NCBI GenBank assembly: GCA_036924085.1
Contig: JAVGWX010000002.1
Span: 151,652,071 to 151,716,070, forward strand
Direction of reading: 5' to 3'
Source: Ariolimax columbianus
Taxonomy: Eukaryota > Mollusca > Gastropoda > Stylommatophora > Arionidae
DNA length: 64,000 nt
In this document: piece after piece, positions 34,136-46,555 of the stretch
How positions within the stretch are numbered: the stretch's first letter is position 1
Layout of the letters: each line of letters starts with the position of its first letter
The notes under the pieces: generated by a model
The model's input: the letters and a program-made list of their open reading frames with translations, nothing else
Databases searched by the model: none
Told to the model about the DNA's origin: nothing
Position numbers and translations under genes: made by a program

Positions 34136-34137
<2 letters not shown>

Positions 34138-34223
<86 letters not shown>
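34138..34223. repeat. (TA)n microsatellite
   Basis: About 80 bp of TA with 'ctacatatatacat' at both edges. Apparent Tyr-Ile proteins on both strands are artefacts. Confidence 0.95.
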
Positions 34224-34224
<1 letters not shown>

Positions 34225-34459
34225 CATCTGCTACATATCTGCTACATATTTGATATAGTACAGAAGCGCCAACTACCTGATCATTACGTTGTCTAAGCAG
34301 AATGCAATCATTGCCCAAATAATTAGCTATAAGTTATGTTCATATAGTATATATACATATATTTACATAAAGTAATACATGAATACTTGAATAAAAGAAT
34401 CATGTTATTACACGAGACACGTTTGTATGATGCAAAGTAACTATTAGCAGCTTGGATCT

Positions 34460-35850
34460 GTGGCTGTCCTTTATCCAGGAGTACCATAATGATGCTTACG
34501 GTTGGTACAGATCATCTCTTCATCTCGTTGCCAGGCTGTCACGCTGGCGGTTGCAGTATCAGGGCCACTAGAAAGACATCATCCTTGTCCATATCGTGAG
34601 TCATGCAGATCACATGGCCGGCCTATCTGCACTTCTTTATTGGCGCAGAATCGACGACATTCCGGAACTTAATTTTCACGCCAATGTCTGTATTTCGGAT
34701 AGGGTCTATTATGGAGATATTTACAACTCTCCGCATCCATTGCTTTTTCAGTAAAACGTAGCTTTGCTGTGTCTCCAACCCTCACGCGCGTTTACTATTG
34801 ATTGGATAACCAAGTTGTTGGATGTGTCAGCCATGGCCTTGACGTCCGTCATCTTCTATAGTATCGGTTTAATGCGGTTGAAGTTCTCTTGCGAGAGATC
34901 TCCTTACCAATTGTTTGGATGCTGATGATTGCCTGGTCTATGTAAACATACATTTACATTTTCGATAGGACCTTTTTCCAATGGCAGTTCTCCAGCAGGG
35001 CAGAAACTGTTCAGTAGATATTGAGTTTTCTTGCTTGTTAGGGCACGAATCTAATCAACTTAGTCGTCAAGTGTTCAGACATAAATCGAATAAATGTATA
35101 CAGTACTGTGCATATTTAATGTTCAGGCCCCTTGCTTGATTCAGTCAACCTCTTTAGGCTTTGTTCGGTGTTTGCAACGCTGTGGCTAATGATCAAAATG
35201 TCGTCTGCAACATCGCGTCATATATGATGACACCTCGATCCTGCCAGTTTAGGAACCTACAAACTACTTCAAGTGCAACTCCGAGGATTTTTGAGGAGAA
35301 GGCGCCGCCTTGCCTTACTCCACGGGGCATGCGTATGGAAAGTAGCTTTTGGAAAAGAGTTATCTCAGATGAGCAGCTCTCGTTTATTTTCCATATAAGC
35401 TGCTCGTACGTTTCGTGGATATATAATGTTATTAAGGCATTTGCCACTGCATTTATTTAGACGCTATCAAAGGCTGTTACGTAGTACACACACAAATAAT
35501 GCAAAGAGGCATTTGGACTTAGCGCGCTCCCTCAATCAACTATTTGTTGTTGTTGTGTGAAGGTAGTCATTGGTTGAATATCCCTACGTTACGCCTGACT
35601 GGTGTCGTGATTCGTTCTCGCCCAGTTGACCTTCTCATCTGCAAGTAAAATCTTTCGTGAGCATTTTAACAATAGTGGATATCAAGTTGATTGAGCGAAA
35701 TTTTGACATAATTTCTTGGCACCTTTGTTTTGGATCAAAATTGTCTGAGTGCACTTCCGCTAGATTTCAATTAGTCTTGTGAGAAGGAAGTTAAAAAACA
35801 AATGTTGTTTCCACTAGCCTGGAGGATTATGACCAGCTCAGACGACTTGC
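34460..35850 (-). pseudogene. RTE-like reverse transcriptase relic, most of the domain
   Basis: On the minus strand, order and content follow an RTE-like RT. A weak N-terminal part (YPLLLKCSRKILLADEKVNW) and an IHTxTQLIER-like piece come first. Motif A follows as CVYYVTAFDSV (about 35480), then ANALITLYIHETYEQLIWKI. Motif B is degenerate (RGVRQGGAFSSKILGVALEV, about 35330). Motif C is lost at a stop just after YDAMLQTTF. The C-terminus (QWMRRVVNISIIDPIRNTDI, KIKFRNVVDSAPIKK, AGHVICMTHDMD) runs to about 34560. Stops are frequent. Confidence 0.8.
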
Positions 35851-35944
35851 CCGTTGGGTCGGGAGGCGAACCTCTTGCATACATATGTAATAGAGCTGAA
35901 TCCACAACCTTCACTTAAGATGTATTCATATTTCCAACTCACAT

Positions 35945-36870
35945 GGCTAGCCTTCTTATCTTCGTATCACCTATCATACTTCCCTATCTGTACTTCTACA
36001 CAACCACGGCATACTTCATAATAGAAATTCAGTTTGATTTGAGGACAAAAATGCGAACCGAACTTGTAATTTCCTCTTCACATTATCCTTGCTCTTTGCA
36101 AGTCATTCACACACAAGTAAATCTTATGATGTCCTAAAGACGTTATGTCCCTTACCTTCTCAAACTATCGATACGCTTGGTGCATATGGTACGTATGGTG
36201 GTATCACTAAGTGCTCCAACATTGTATCTCTCGTTCGCTGCCTCTAGATGCTTATGCCGCTTACAACTGTATTTTACCTATCCTAAAATGCTCAGTTTCA
36301 GCACACATATCCTCTGGTTCACGTTGCTGGTCTTCAAAGACCATGTGGTGTTTTGTTAGTGCTACGAGAGTCAATGACAGCAAATGGCACGCTATCCTTT
36401 TCGTTGAGCTAATGATATTAGCTTGGACTACTTGTCTGGGTAGGATACTCAATGAACTTTCAATCACAGATGAATTAATTTCTCTTCTATCCCGATTGAT
36501 GATGCGCTTATAAAAATAGCTGACCATTAACACTGTTTATGGTTTCGTGATTACACTGAATGAAGAACTTGCATTATTCACACACGTTTATTTCATTCAT
36601 TAGAGCTAAACAATTATGTTTATTGCGATTACTAAATACTAGTCTGTAACTACTGAACTTGTAATTTCTTATTAAGAACTTGTGCAAAATGTGCATTTCT
36701 GTATGTCTCTTCCTTCGTCGTTTACTGGGAAGACTCGCCCGCGCTCTTTCTCACTCTCAGCTCAAACACGTATTACCTCGAATCTGCTACGTGTGTTCAA
36801 TCTGTATTTCTTCTGCGTTTCTTTGTTCTTAGATACTGACCGCTCTCTTCCCATCTCGGCCACTAAATGA
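35945..36870. mobile_element. Unclassified dispersed repeat, copy 1
   Basis: About 0.9 kb is similar in the same order to 50885-51775. Shared landmarks include 'tacttctacacaacc' (35991), 'ttgatttg.g.acaa', 'tctaatgatgtc.taaag' versus 'tcttatgatgtcctaaag' (36122), 'ttgttgagct'-like (36405), 'gaagaacttg' (36562) and 'gtttatt.tgatta'-like (36619). Neither copy has a long frame. No terminal repeats were found, so the class is unknown. Confidence 0.6.
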
Positions 36871-37960
36871 TCGCTGGAAGTCTAATGCACACTATTATTA
36901 AGACTCGCATGATCGGAGGCGAAGACAACAGTAAAGAACTGGAAAACCTTGTTTAAAGAAGGACGTGAGTTAAGGCAATAATGTGCGCCTGAACTGGTCT
37001 CGGAAGATTTTTCGTTAAAGCACATCCTTCTTTAAACATTGTTGTCCAATTTGTCACTGTTGTCTTCGACACACTTTTGTTACCATACACCGCTTGGATT
37101 TTGCGATAACTCAACTGGTCGACATCGTTCAGCTGTCTGTCTGTTCAACGGTCTGCTGAGGAAACTACGGGCCAGCATATAATATAATTTTGCAAACTTG
37201 ACGGTTGGCGTGTGCTGTTCACACCAGAAGTGACGACATCATGCACAACGTACACATGTTCACTTGTTGCAGTTTGGTCCAGTTTCATTAGAAAAATACA
37301 ACAAAACAAAATAAAACAAAAACGTAAACACGCTTTCATTAGTGCTTCCTGTTACTTGTTCCCTTCTGCCTCTCACACGATAAACAGCTGCCCCCCCCCC
37401 CACCCCCACCGAAGGACTGACCCTTATCCATTAGTTACCGTGACCTCTACCTCATGGTCTGTCACATTCTTCAAACGCCATGATCTGTTCCTGTCGTCTA
37501 CTGAACCCTAAACGTTAAATGCGTACCCAGGTGTCCACCATATTGTCGGCTGTATCAATACCATGCCTCTCATTACAACTTGTTGTGTGTCAATATTGGA
37601 ATGATGTTAAATGCATTCCCATCTATATACGTATCATGGCAGACCTCTCTTCTATAAAAAAGCCCCATTTAGGACACGGAAGAACTTGTTTTGATCTTAA
37701 ATACGTAGCTAACACGTGTCTCTCTCGACATCTTCTCACTTTCACATTGCCTAAATGATGTAGTCAGCACTTCTGATCAACGAGCATCATGACATTCCCA
37801 CAATCTCCCAACCTCAAGGCATAACTGTATCATTTATTTGAGAATGTTCAACATATGCAAGAAAAGGCAAAGGTCGTCGTCCATCGTAGATGATGATGGC
37901 ATAATTTATGTTCTAGCGCTATTTTTAGTAAGGATTAACTGCTCTACTTTTTATCCTCAA
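36871..37960. other. No recognisable gene; poly-C tract
   Basis: The longest frame is 99 codons (37212-37511), with no domain, passing through a run of 11 C at 37391-37401. Confidence 0.5.
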
Positions 37961-38030
37961 TCTCTCGCCTCGAACCCACACCTTCTGGTCACGAGGCCCA
38001 CGACTTAATCAGCTCGCCACGGAATACCAC
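37961..38030 (-). mobile_element. tRNA-derived SINE head or tRNA pseudogene
   Basis: On the minus strand, an A-box-like TGGCGAGCTGATTAAG (38004-38019) and a good B box GGGTTCGAGGC (37967-37977) sit 26 bp apart, as in a tRNA. The acceptor-stem ends do not pair, so it is not an intact tRNA gene. No body could be delimited. Confidence 0.6.
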
Positions 38031-38747
38031 AATAAGCATTTTTTTAAATTCACATATTCAAACTGTTCTTAATTTATCCGAGGAACCTTGCTCATTCCCA
38101 TAATCTTGACAATATATTGCATTTATTGAATTAATCTTCCTCAAGGAATATTGACAAGCATATATTTTTGTTAAATGTCAAGTGTTTTGAAAAAAAAAAA
38201 TGTTTTTGTTAATCAATTTTGTAAGTTCAACACTTCATTTCGTTAGTGGTCAGGTTTTGTCGATATATATGTCATTATCTGACAATGCCCCCCCCCCCCC
38301 CCCCCCTCCATTGCAGCGTACTGAACCGTGGTTAAATTCTAACTTAATCTGATTAAAACTGCCAACAAAAACAATGACCCGTCAACTGTAAGATTCCGTC
38401 GTGATCACATTCTCCTCCGTTACTGAAAGTTGGACGCGCGTACATCAAAGAAAGCCCCTATTGTGTTTAGGAGTGTTGGGGATTAGTGATAGGTAACTTA
38501 ACATGTATTTTATTTCGGTCGAGCGACTTCCATTTCGCCATCCGAGAAATTCCTTTGATCCGCTCAGTATAGGCTCATTCTTTCTGGTCACATTGACAGC
38601 TCATTGTAACTGGTGTGTCTCTTAGAAAATGACTTCAAAAGAAATGTAACCTTTATCATTCCTTATTCTTAGCTGCTAACGACCAAATCTCCATGTGTAA
38701 AGATAAACTACGTAAACCGACGTTATGTCAATTGAATGCTACGTATC
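38031..38747. other. No recognisable gene; 19-bp poly-C
   Basis: The longest C run in the window is at 38288-38306. Confidence 0.55.
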
Positions 38748-39240
38748 GTAACTGCATACCGAGTAGTGCGGTAGCTGTCAATCACATCGGACACGCAGGA
38801 AGTGTAGGAGTTGACAAAATGGCACACGAGACGAAGATCCGCATCTTCAACCTGTACGGACTACCAAACAAAGACATGTCGCTCTCGAGTATGGAAGTCA
38901 AAGACTCCAACTGCATAGTAGCTGGAGACTTCAACAGCCACTCGCAGAGATGGGGATACTCGGACAAAGACAGCAGAGGTGACGAAGTGGAAGATTGGGA
39001 GATACACAAATCTATATCTAATAAATAGGCTGGAGGATAGCCCTAGCTTCTATTCTAGAACATGGCATACCACCTCTACTCCAGACTTGGCCTTTTCCAC
39101 GGTGGACATTCACCACAAAATAGACCGCCAGGTGCTAAACCAATTGGCAGGTAGCGACCACAGGCCAAGTGGGCTAGAAGTTGATATGGAAGTAGGCCCA
39201 CATGAAACAAAACTGCTCCACGTTGAAATTACAAACGATC
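38748..39240 (+). pseudogene. AP-like endonuclease C-terminal part, family G copy 4
   Basis: The frame gives RNCIPSSAVAVNHIGHAG, ETKIRIFNLYGLPNKD, an intact VAGDFNSHSQRWGYSD and, after a frameshift at about 39010, PSFYSRTWHTTSTPDLAFST and GSDHRPSGLEVD. GDFN and SDH are both present here, unlike in copies 1 and 3. The N-terminal half of the domain is missing. Confidence 0.85.
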
Positions 39241-39274
39241 CGACTGGGACAGATTTGCAAGCCTGACAGATGGG

Positions 39275-40990
39275 ATGTGTGAAACCATCAACACACGGAA
39301 TAACAAAATGAAGCCCATTGTGGAAAGCCTAAGCAAAACAATAATGCAAGCTGCCAATAAAACCATCCCAAGAGGGGAAAGAAAAGTTATAAGCTCTATT
39401 GGAATGATGAATTGCAGAAAGCGGAAGACGAAGTCACAAATGCTAGGAACATGGCAGAGAGAGAAAAATCTATGGAGGCAAATATCGCGCTCAAAGCCAC
39501 CACGGCGAAATACAAATACACTCTAAACCAAACAACAAGAGAAAGCTGGAAAAACAAAACAGAAAGCCTCAATTTAGACAAAGAAGTGAACAAACTATGG
39601 AAGTTAGTCAGAGCCATGAATGACGAAACTCCATCAAATAAACAAATTACCATCAAGCAGAGCGACAACATGCTCACTGGAAAAAAAGCAGCAAAAGCCT
39701 TTGTTTAACATTATGCCAGAGCAAACCACATTGATGTCCATGCAGATAGGCATACATACATTAGTGAAGAGCAAAAGGGGCACGACAACATTAATATGGC
39801 ACCAGAAGAGCATATGATGGCAAAACTAACAATGAATGAAATGGAAGAGGCCATGAGAACGTTAAAGAAAAGGAAATCTCCCGGAAAAGACGGGATAACA
39901 AACGAAATGCTGATGGGGCTGGGCCAAACAGCAAAGAGGAAATTACTATCAGTCATGAACAAAAGCTGGAAAAGGGGTATTGTACCCCAGGCATGGAATG
40001 ACGCAGTACTTGTACCAGTACCAAAGAAAGGAAAAGATAAAAAACAGATCCAAATGGATACAGGCCTATCAGCCTACTGATCTGTGAAGGCAAACTGATG
40101 GAACGTATGATAAACGCCAGACTCATGTGGAATCTGAAAGAAAAACACATACCAATTCCACAGCAAGCAGGCTTTAGACAACACAGTTAAATTTCACAAA
40201 GTCTGGAAAGAGGGACTTAAAGTCAAGCAACAAAGAAGTGAAGTTTGTGGGAAAATGTACAAATGGATCAGCCACTACCTCGAAAACAGAACAGCCAGAG
40301 TTCAAGTACAAGGGCAGATGAGCAAAAAGGTGACACTTGAGCAGGGAGTACCCCGAGGGGGAGTAATGTCACCCACACTCTTATTGGTGTATATAAATAA
40401 CATAACAGAGAAAATACCAAGAAGAGTCCATAGCTCAATGTTTGCAGACGATCTAGCTATGTGGATCTTTGAAAAGAATCTCACCAAAGCAAGTAATTGG
40501 TTGCAGCAGGCCCTAACATCGCTGGAAGAGTTGCGAACTTATGGCTGGTCAAAAGAAACGAGGAAAGACCACTTGTACAACATTCTCGCTATCAAACAAA
40601 CCCCAAAACACAAAATTAAGTCCTAATGGCAAATACATGCAGCCAAACGACAACCCAAACTACCTGGGAGTCACATTTGATCGACGAATGACACGGAAAA
40701 GTCAGATCGAGAGAAACCGAATGAGAACCAGAGAACGAATGGCAATCATGAGGAAACTTGCTGGCACAAGATGGGGAGCAGACGAAAGGATACTACATAA
40801 ACTGTACATTGAAAGAGTGAGACCAGTTCTCGAGTATGTCATTGCGGCAAGGACAACAGCAGGAAAGGCGAACTTCGATAAAATTAGCAAACTTCAAAAC
40901 CAAGCCAAGAGAGTTATAACAGGAGGCATGACGTCAACGCCATTGAAGAATTTGAAAAGATTACAAAACTGCAATCCATTACCGACATAA
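39275..40990 (+). pseudogene. Reverse transcriptase, family G copy 4
   Basis: The linker (39412-39708, QKAEDEVTNARNMAEREKSM) leads to RT from 39796: MAPEEHMMAKLTMNEMEEAM, KSPGKDGITNEMLMGLGQTA, QAWNDAVLVPVPKKGKDK. A frameshift falls in the YRPISL region near 40065. Motif A is truncated by a deletion at about 40190. The frame 40255-40626 carries motif B EQGVPRGGVMSPTLLLVY and an intact motif C FADDLAMW. The thumb and connector follow from 40541 (NYLGVTFDRRMTRKSQIERN, RKLAGTRWGADERIL). Partial loss of motif A makes it inactive. Confidence 0.88.
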
Positions 40991-41046
40991 GAGACTGCAG
41001 AGCCCAGCAGCAAGAAGAGAAACTCAGAAGGCTGACTGACCATCCA

Positions 41047-42102
41047 ATGCACCAGAGACTCAACAATTTCGGAAAAGGGAAACTAAAGCGGACAAACTTT
41101 GCAGAAATAGCCAAAGCAAAGATACACAAAGACCCCATGAACGCACTTACAAAATCAAAGCCCATCCCTACTGTACGAAAACCTACCTGGATGCAGCATA
41201 TATTTCAAGAGGTGGTAGAAAATATACCAGGTATTGGAACCAAAAACTGTCAGACTGAAACAGAAAGAAGAGATACAACCCTGAGGTACATAACGAAAAA
41301 CTACCCAATCATGAACTGGACCCATGCACACACCGACGGTTCTGTAACAAACACAACACAGAACGGAGAGGCAGGGGCATTCCTGAGCCTACCAAATCGC
41401 AGAAAAATAACACTGTCATTCGCAACTGGGAAATACACAAGCATTTTCAGAGCTGAGGCAGAGGCACTGAGGGCAGCAGTGAAAGAAATGGTGACAGGTA
41501 AAAGGAATGAAAGCCATATAGTCCTGATTACAGATGCGCTGGCCGTAGTCACAGCACCGAAAAGCCAGAAAAATACTGAACCTAACGATTTAAGAGCAGT
41601 ACTCTGTCAACTAAAAGAGAAGTGGTACAGTGGGTTCCATCCCACTGCAACATCCAAGGCAACGAGGAGGCAGACAGACTGGCAAAAGAAGGTGCAAAAC
41701 TACCCCAACCAGATACTAGTATGACATACGAAAATTCAAAAAGGCTTATTAGAGCTAGATACATGATCAAATGGGAAACAGAACATACTGGCTACACAAA
41801 AAACGATGCCTATTACCAGTTGAACAGGAGAGAGCAGGTCGTGGTCTTGAGACTTCGCACTGGCCACAATAGACTCATGTACCACCTATTCAACAAATTA
41901 AAGATATGTGGCACTGGCCGAATGCTCGTGTGGTACAGGAGAAATGACCACTGAGCATTTGCTGCAAAACTGCCCGACATACGAGGACCAGAGAGAGCAG
42001 ATGTGGCCATCACCAGTGGCAACACTAGACAAGCTCTATGGCAGTTTCGACAGGCTCAGGATGACCGCTGCTTTTTTCGAAAAAATAAAGGTCTACGTCT
42101 GA
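41047..42102 (+). pseudogene. RNase H and C-terminal knuckle, family G copy 4
   Basis: A 225-codon frame (41047-41724) carries HAHTDGSVTNTTQNG (first catalytic Asp), IFRAEAEALRAAVKEM (Glu) and LITDALAVVTAPKSQ (Asp). After a frameshift near 41640 the next frame carries VQWVPSHCNIQGNEEADRLA with the last Asp. All four RNase H catalytic positions therefore survive, split over two frames. The C-terminus REQVVVLRLRTGHNRLMYHL and ECSCGTGEMTTEHLLQNC ends near 42102 with AAFFEKIKVYV. Confidence 0.88.
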
Positions 42103-42129
42103 CAGCGTCAGAAGAAGAAGAAGAAGAAG

Positions 42130-43334
42130 TTGGAGGGGTTCTGAGGTCTGGGCTGGACATATCACTCGTTAAAGGAAATTGAATCGTCTGATATAGCCTC
42201 TGTTTTCCAGATATAGCGATTGCCGCTGGATTCCCAATTCGGCTTTCCCTTTCAGAAGTTTCCATCCCAATTGTCTCTCCTGCAGTATTGTGTCCCCTGC
42301 AGAGCCATCATGATGGGCCCCCTGTTTCTTACAGAGCCTGCTGTGGGGCGCAACCGAGTACCCGTTGGTATAACTGGGCGGGCATATTGGACTAATTATC
42401 CGTGGTTTGCAGCCAATCTAACAGAAGGTAAACTCTGACTAAACCCGGGTAGACGAAGCTCGTTAGTCTGTTCAGGCAGTTCGCCGAGGAGAATATGAAC
42501 TCTGATTTTAAAACCAGAAGTCCCACAATGTGTTGGCTAGCCTTAGAACGATGAGAGTATCATCGGATGTCTCGAGTAACTAGCATCTGCAGGCTTGTGG
42601 AAACCTCTGGAGTGGGTAGGGCTACGGGAGTAAACCCATACATAATATCCGGAGTGGTAGCACCTACTGCGTATAGTTTAAAAATTGCGAACTCATTCCG
42701 GAAGCTCTTGCAGCTGAGCTGGTGCAAAATTGGCATGCTTTGCAATCCTTCGGATTACACCAGCGAGGCCGAGAGGAGGATCCTGCAGTTTTGGCAGCCT
42801 ATGGTCTCCATATTCAGCTCCAACGCTTGTACCCCGATAGGCTACTCACAGGGTGTCACACGCATGGTCTGCAAAGACTGAGACGCCTAAGATGAATGCA
42901 TAATGCTACTAAGCCTATTAGCCCTATGCCGAGCTTCAATAGTAAACGAACATTCTTTCCTAAAGGAATCGTATCATTCGATAAAATCACATCTCTATCT
43001 CATATTCTTAACAGAGTGTCAACCAGTCGCACCAATGATCATAAGTGCAATGCTCTCGGTGTATAACCAGATAACCACCCGGTTTACGGTCTTTCTCTCT
43101 CCAATCTAGAATAGCTATGTCCATTGTCTGTTATAGATTATTTACTTAGCTTTAGAAATACACATGACTGTCTAGTGTTCTTCCCCAGTTGGCTGGTTAG
43201 CAATCACTCTAATTTGGTACCACTCAATCTATAATACCATTGGTTGCAATATCTATAGGCCATTGTCACTTTAAATGTGGCAGCATGTTGCATGCGTTCC
43301 TATCGTCAATCTAAAGCCTATCAATGATTCTATA
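42130..43334. other. No recognisable gene over 1.2 kb
   Basis: The sequence between 42130 and 42650 is less AT-rich and has the look of retroelement leader sequence, but it has no domain. The 104-codon frame 42567-42881 is unrecognised. Confidence 0.45.
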
Positions 43335-44275
43335 TGACAGAGTACTATCGGGAAAACCACCTAAACCCCAACCCTAGCAAAAGTCAGATATGCGCCTATC
43401 ATCTCAAGAACAGAAAGGTAAACATAGAACTGCGGATCAGATGGCAAGAACAGGCTCTTGAACACTGCCCGGCTCCCAAATAACTGGGTGTAAGGTTGGA
43501 TCGCACATTATCATATATGACACACTGTCAGGAGACAAAGCGTAAGGTACATAAGAGAAACAATATTATCCGAAAATTGACTTGCACAACATGGGGTGCA
43601 ACATTAGGCTTAGGCACATCAGCGATTGCCTTGTGCCTTTCCACAGCGGAAAATGCAGCCCCAGTCTGGAAAAACTCCGCCCATGCAAAACAAGTTGATA
43701 AGACAGTGAACGAGATAGGCAGGATAGTGTCGGGGTGCCTTAAACCCACCCCCACAAATAAAACATATCCTTAATTGGCATTGCAACACCTGCTATAGGA
43801 AGAGTATAGCTGCGGAAATCGAACGAAGAAAACAGGAAAACGACCCCAGACGCCCGATGTTTGCCCTTGACGCCACAAGACCTAAATCAAGACACATTTT
43901 CTTAAAATTGACAGAGACCACCCAGACACGCCCGAAAGGTCGACGCATCGAGATGTGGCGCGAAACAATGCAGGATCAATGGATGGAGCTCAAGGAAGAT
44001 GCTGCGCCTGAACACCACCTGTCCTATGCTGTATGGAAGGCAATGAACAGACTTTGAACTGGTGTGTCAAAATGCAGAATGAACTTGCAGAAATGGGGAT
44101 ACTCAGATGTCAACAGATGTGAATGCGGCGCAGTTCAGGACCAAGATCATCTGATGTCCTACCCGAACCATCCTGAAATCTGTGACATGAACGGCATGAT
44201 AGAGGCGAACGACAAGGTAGTTCAAGTTCCTGAATACTGGACGGATGCCGTGTGACATAGTGTTTGGACACGGAC
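43335..44275 (+). pseudogene. Retrotransposon RT thumb, connector and C-terminus, a further family
   Basis: In several frames the sequence reads NPNPSKSQICAYHLKNRKVN, a YLGV-like LGVRLDRTLSYMTHCQETK, RNNIIRKLTCTTWGATLG (43560), ALCLSTAENAAPVWKNSAHA and GCLKPTPTNKTYP. The downstream part runs to about 44260 with WGYSDVNRCECGAVQDQDHL (44094), a CxC-H type knuckle. This is the post-motif-C part of a non-LTR RT whose sequence differs clearly from family G. Only the 43496-43774 and 43857-44057 stretches are open for 60 codons or more in the right frame. Confidence 0.82.
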
Positions 44276-45599
44276 ATTAAAGTAACGAAGTATGACTAGA
44301 ATAGTCAATATGACCTCCATTCCAAAACTAGCCATGCTCTCCTTATATCGTGAATATTCACCTCTCCTTTTTCTTGACGTCCTAGTTTCGACACCGGTGA
44401 TTGACCTTGAGATGGTCTGTGCCCTTTTAACTCAGACAAATTTGATTCCAAGCGAACACAGCTTCCAGCTCCTCATCCCTGCCCTAAACGTGAATGCTCC
44501 ACATGGAAATGGAGCTGTCACACAGTTACATTTGTTTTCGGTTGTTCGTTCGTCTCCTGCTTTTCATATTTGGGCATCGGGCACTCGCTCATCTTCAGTT
44601 CCCATCTTGAATTGAGTGATAACGGAACATGTTCTAAAACTGACCTATCGCCGAACGCATTGGAAGTGGTTCTACAACGCATGTGTTGCATCTGGTCCAC
44701 CCTTATAGTGTGCTGAATCGGGATTATATATTAAGTGGCTTGTTGGGCACTACTGTATTTGAGTGATTTGTTGGTCACTACTGTATTTGATACAAAGAGA
44801 CATGTGTAGAGCGTTCTGCATTCCTCCTCGATTTGCTCTCTGTAAGTCAATGTTTTACAATCTTCCTTCTTAATCGCTGTCATGAAGCTCTGTTTTTGTA
44901 GCTGTAGTGACGTCCTGCATTTTGTGATATTGATTTGGGTATAGTGTCTGGCCGGTATCAGACGGTGTAAGCTATACTGCTCATAATATATTATAAGCCT
45001 TTGTCTGATCTTCTTGCTTAGTTCGCAGATGAATATCTTATCTAGCCCACTTTAATCTTTAGCTGTTTTTAGTTGCAAGAAGTTACTGTATGCCCACACT
45101 GATGTCATTTCCTGCTGCTGGTTTAAATATATTGGTGGCCATGGTACAGCTATTCAGAACGATTGCTCTTATAGACAGGTGGGAGATCTTCATCATTGTA
45201 ATCTGGTTTTGAATAAGGTTTGTATGCTTCACATCATCTAGCCTTGTGTGCACCTGGATGCTCCGGTTAGGAAGACGTGTTCAGGTTCCTTTTCGCCTTG
45301 ATTGGTCTGTGGTAGCTGCCTTTATCAAGTCAGTCCAGTGTCTCCATGCTGGTAACACACGTCACGTAGCTACTGAGCACGTTGTAGATTCCGGCTTTAT
45401 TTCCCCAGTTTACTGATGGCCATGCCCATCGCTTCCCTGTAGGTTTTTTTAAAATAGATGATCACAACGTGGATCTTGTGTTTACACATCATTGATCACC
45501 ACCAGATAATAATTTCATGATTAATGTCCAACAGACAATGAATTCATTTTATGGGTTGAATCATTCTGATATAGTTGAGAGGCTGGTGTAGTTACATTA
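44276..45599. other. No recognisable gene over 1.3 kb
   Basis: The 107-codon frame 44292-44615 has no recognisable motif. A short duplication of about 29 bp ('cactactgtatttga') occurs at 44745-44790. Confidence 0.5.
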
Positions 45600-45796
45600 C
45601 CGTGTCTCTTTGTCCCGTTCTCTTATCTGTGTCGATGTGTCTATGTCTCTGTTTCTGTCTCCCTCTGGTTCTATCTCTTTATCTCTGTCTCTGAATTTAT
45701 GTCCTGCTGTCTATGTTTCTGTATCTCTGTCTCCATGGATATGTCCCTGTTTCTCTAACTATTTATATCTGCCTCTTATGCTATATCTCTCTCTTT

Positions 45797-45830
<34 letters not shown>

Positions 45831-46440
45831 GTGTGTATCAGTTCATGTTTCTCGGTCTCGCTTTCTCTATAATTCTGTGTACGTGTCCATGTTTCTCTGT
45901 CTCGGTCATTATGTCTCTTTCTCTCTCCCTCTTTATGTCTATATGTTAGCACCTTTCTAGATCTCCCTCTGTTGTTGTCCTTTTGTCTATGTTTATGTAT
46001 CTATTTATTTCAATCTCTGTCCCAGTTACTGCCTCTATCTTTGTATCTATGTTTTTATCTCACTGTCTCTATTAACGTCTCGATGTCTCTGTAGCTATAT
46101 CTCTATTTATATGTGCATATATCTCTATATATGTCCATGTATCTCTGTCTATATATATGTATCTGCGTCTGCCTCTGTTGACATGTCTCTCTATCTCTGC
46201 CCCTGCATATCTGCATCAGTCTCTAGCCCTGCATCTGTCTCAGTCCCTATGTTACTGTTCCTGCATATCTCTCTCTATCCCTCTGTTTGTGCCCCTGTAT
46301 ATGTCTCTGTTCATGTTTTGTTTTCTCTTTGTCTTGTAAATGCGTCTGTCGTTGTCCATCTATATCTACCTCTGTGTCTCTGTCTATGTTTCTATATCTC
46401 TATGGCGTTTTGTTTTTCTCCGTGTGAATTCGTCTCTGTC

Positions 46441-46444
<4 letters not shown>
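45600..46444. repeat. Low-complexity TCTCTG/TATGTC-rich block
   Basis: Roughly 850 bp of pyrimidine-rich sequence is built from imperfect hexamers such as TCTCTG and TATGTC, with an internal (CT)n near 45790-45830. Leu/Ser/Tyr/Val-rich frames of 116 and 140 codons are repeat translation. Confidence 0.9.
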
Positions 46445-46532
<88 letters not shown>

Positions 46533-46555
46533 GTCAGGTATGCGCCTATCATTTC

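Larger units (their letters stand above)
38748..42129 (+). mobile_element. Family G copy 4, the best preserved
   Basis: Similarity to copy 3 starts abruptly at 'cgtaactgcatacc', so the copy is 5'-truncated inside EN. It retains the rest of EN, most of RT, all of RNase H, the C-terminal knuckle and a GAA tail (42111-42129), but with frameshifts and stops throughout. At about 40190 it lost the segment between QAGFRQH and FHKVWKEGL, including the start of RT motif A. No target-site duplication was seen. Confidence 0.92.

Noticed and set aside
34021..34318. Open frames rich in Tyr-Ile on both strands
   Set aside because: They are translations of a (TA)n microsatellite. The same applies to frames at 1355, 1437, 4018, 46559, 60385, 60609, 61846 and 63566.
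37961..38030. Functional tRNA gene
   Set aside because: The A and B boxes are good but the acceptor stem does not pair and no clear anticodon loop forms.
45610..46533. Hydrophobic 116- and 140-codon frames that look membrane-like
   Set aside because: Leu/Ser/Tyr content follows from TCTCTG and TATGTC low-complexity repeats, and overlapping frames on the same strand look the same.
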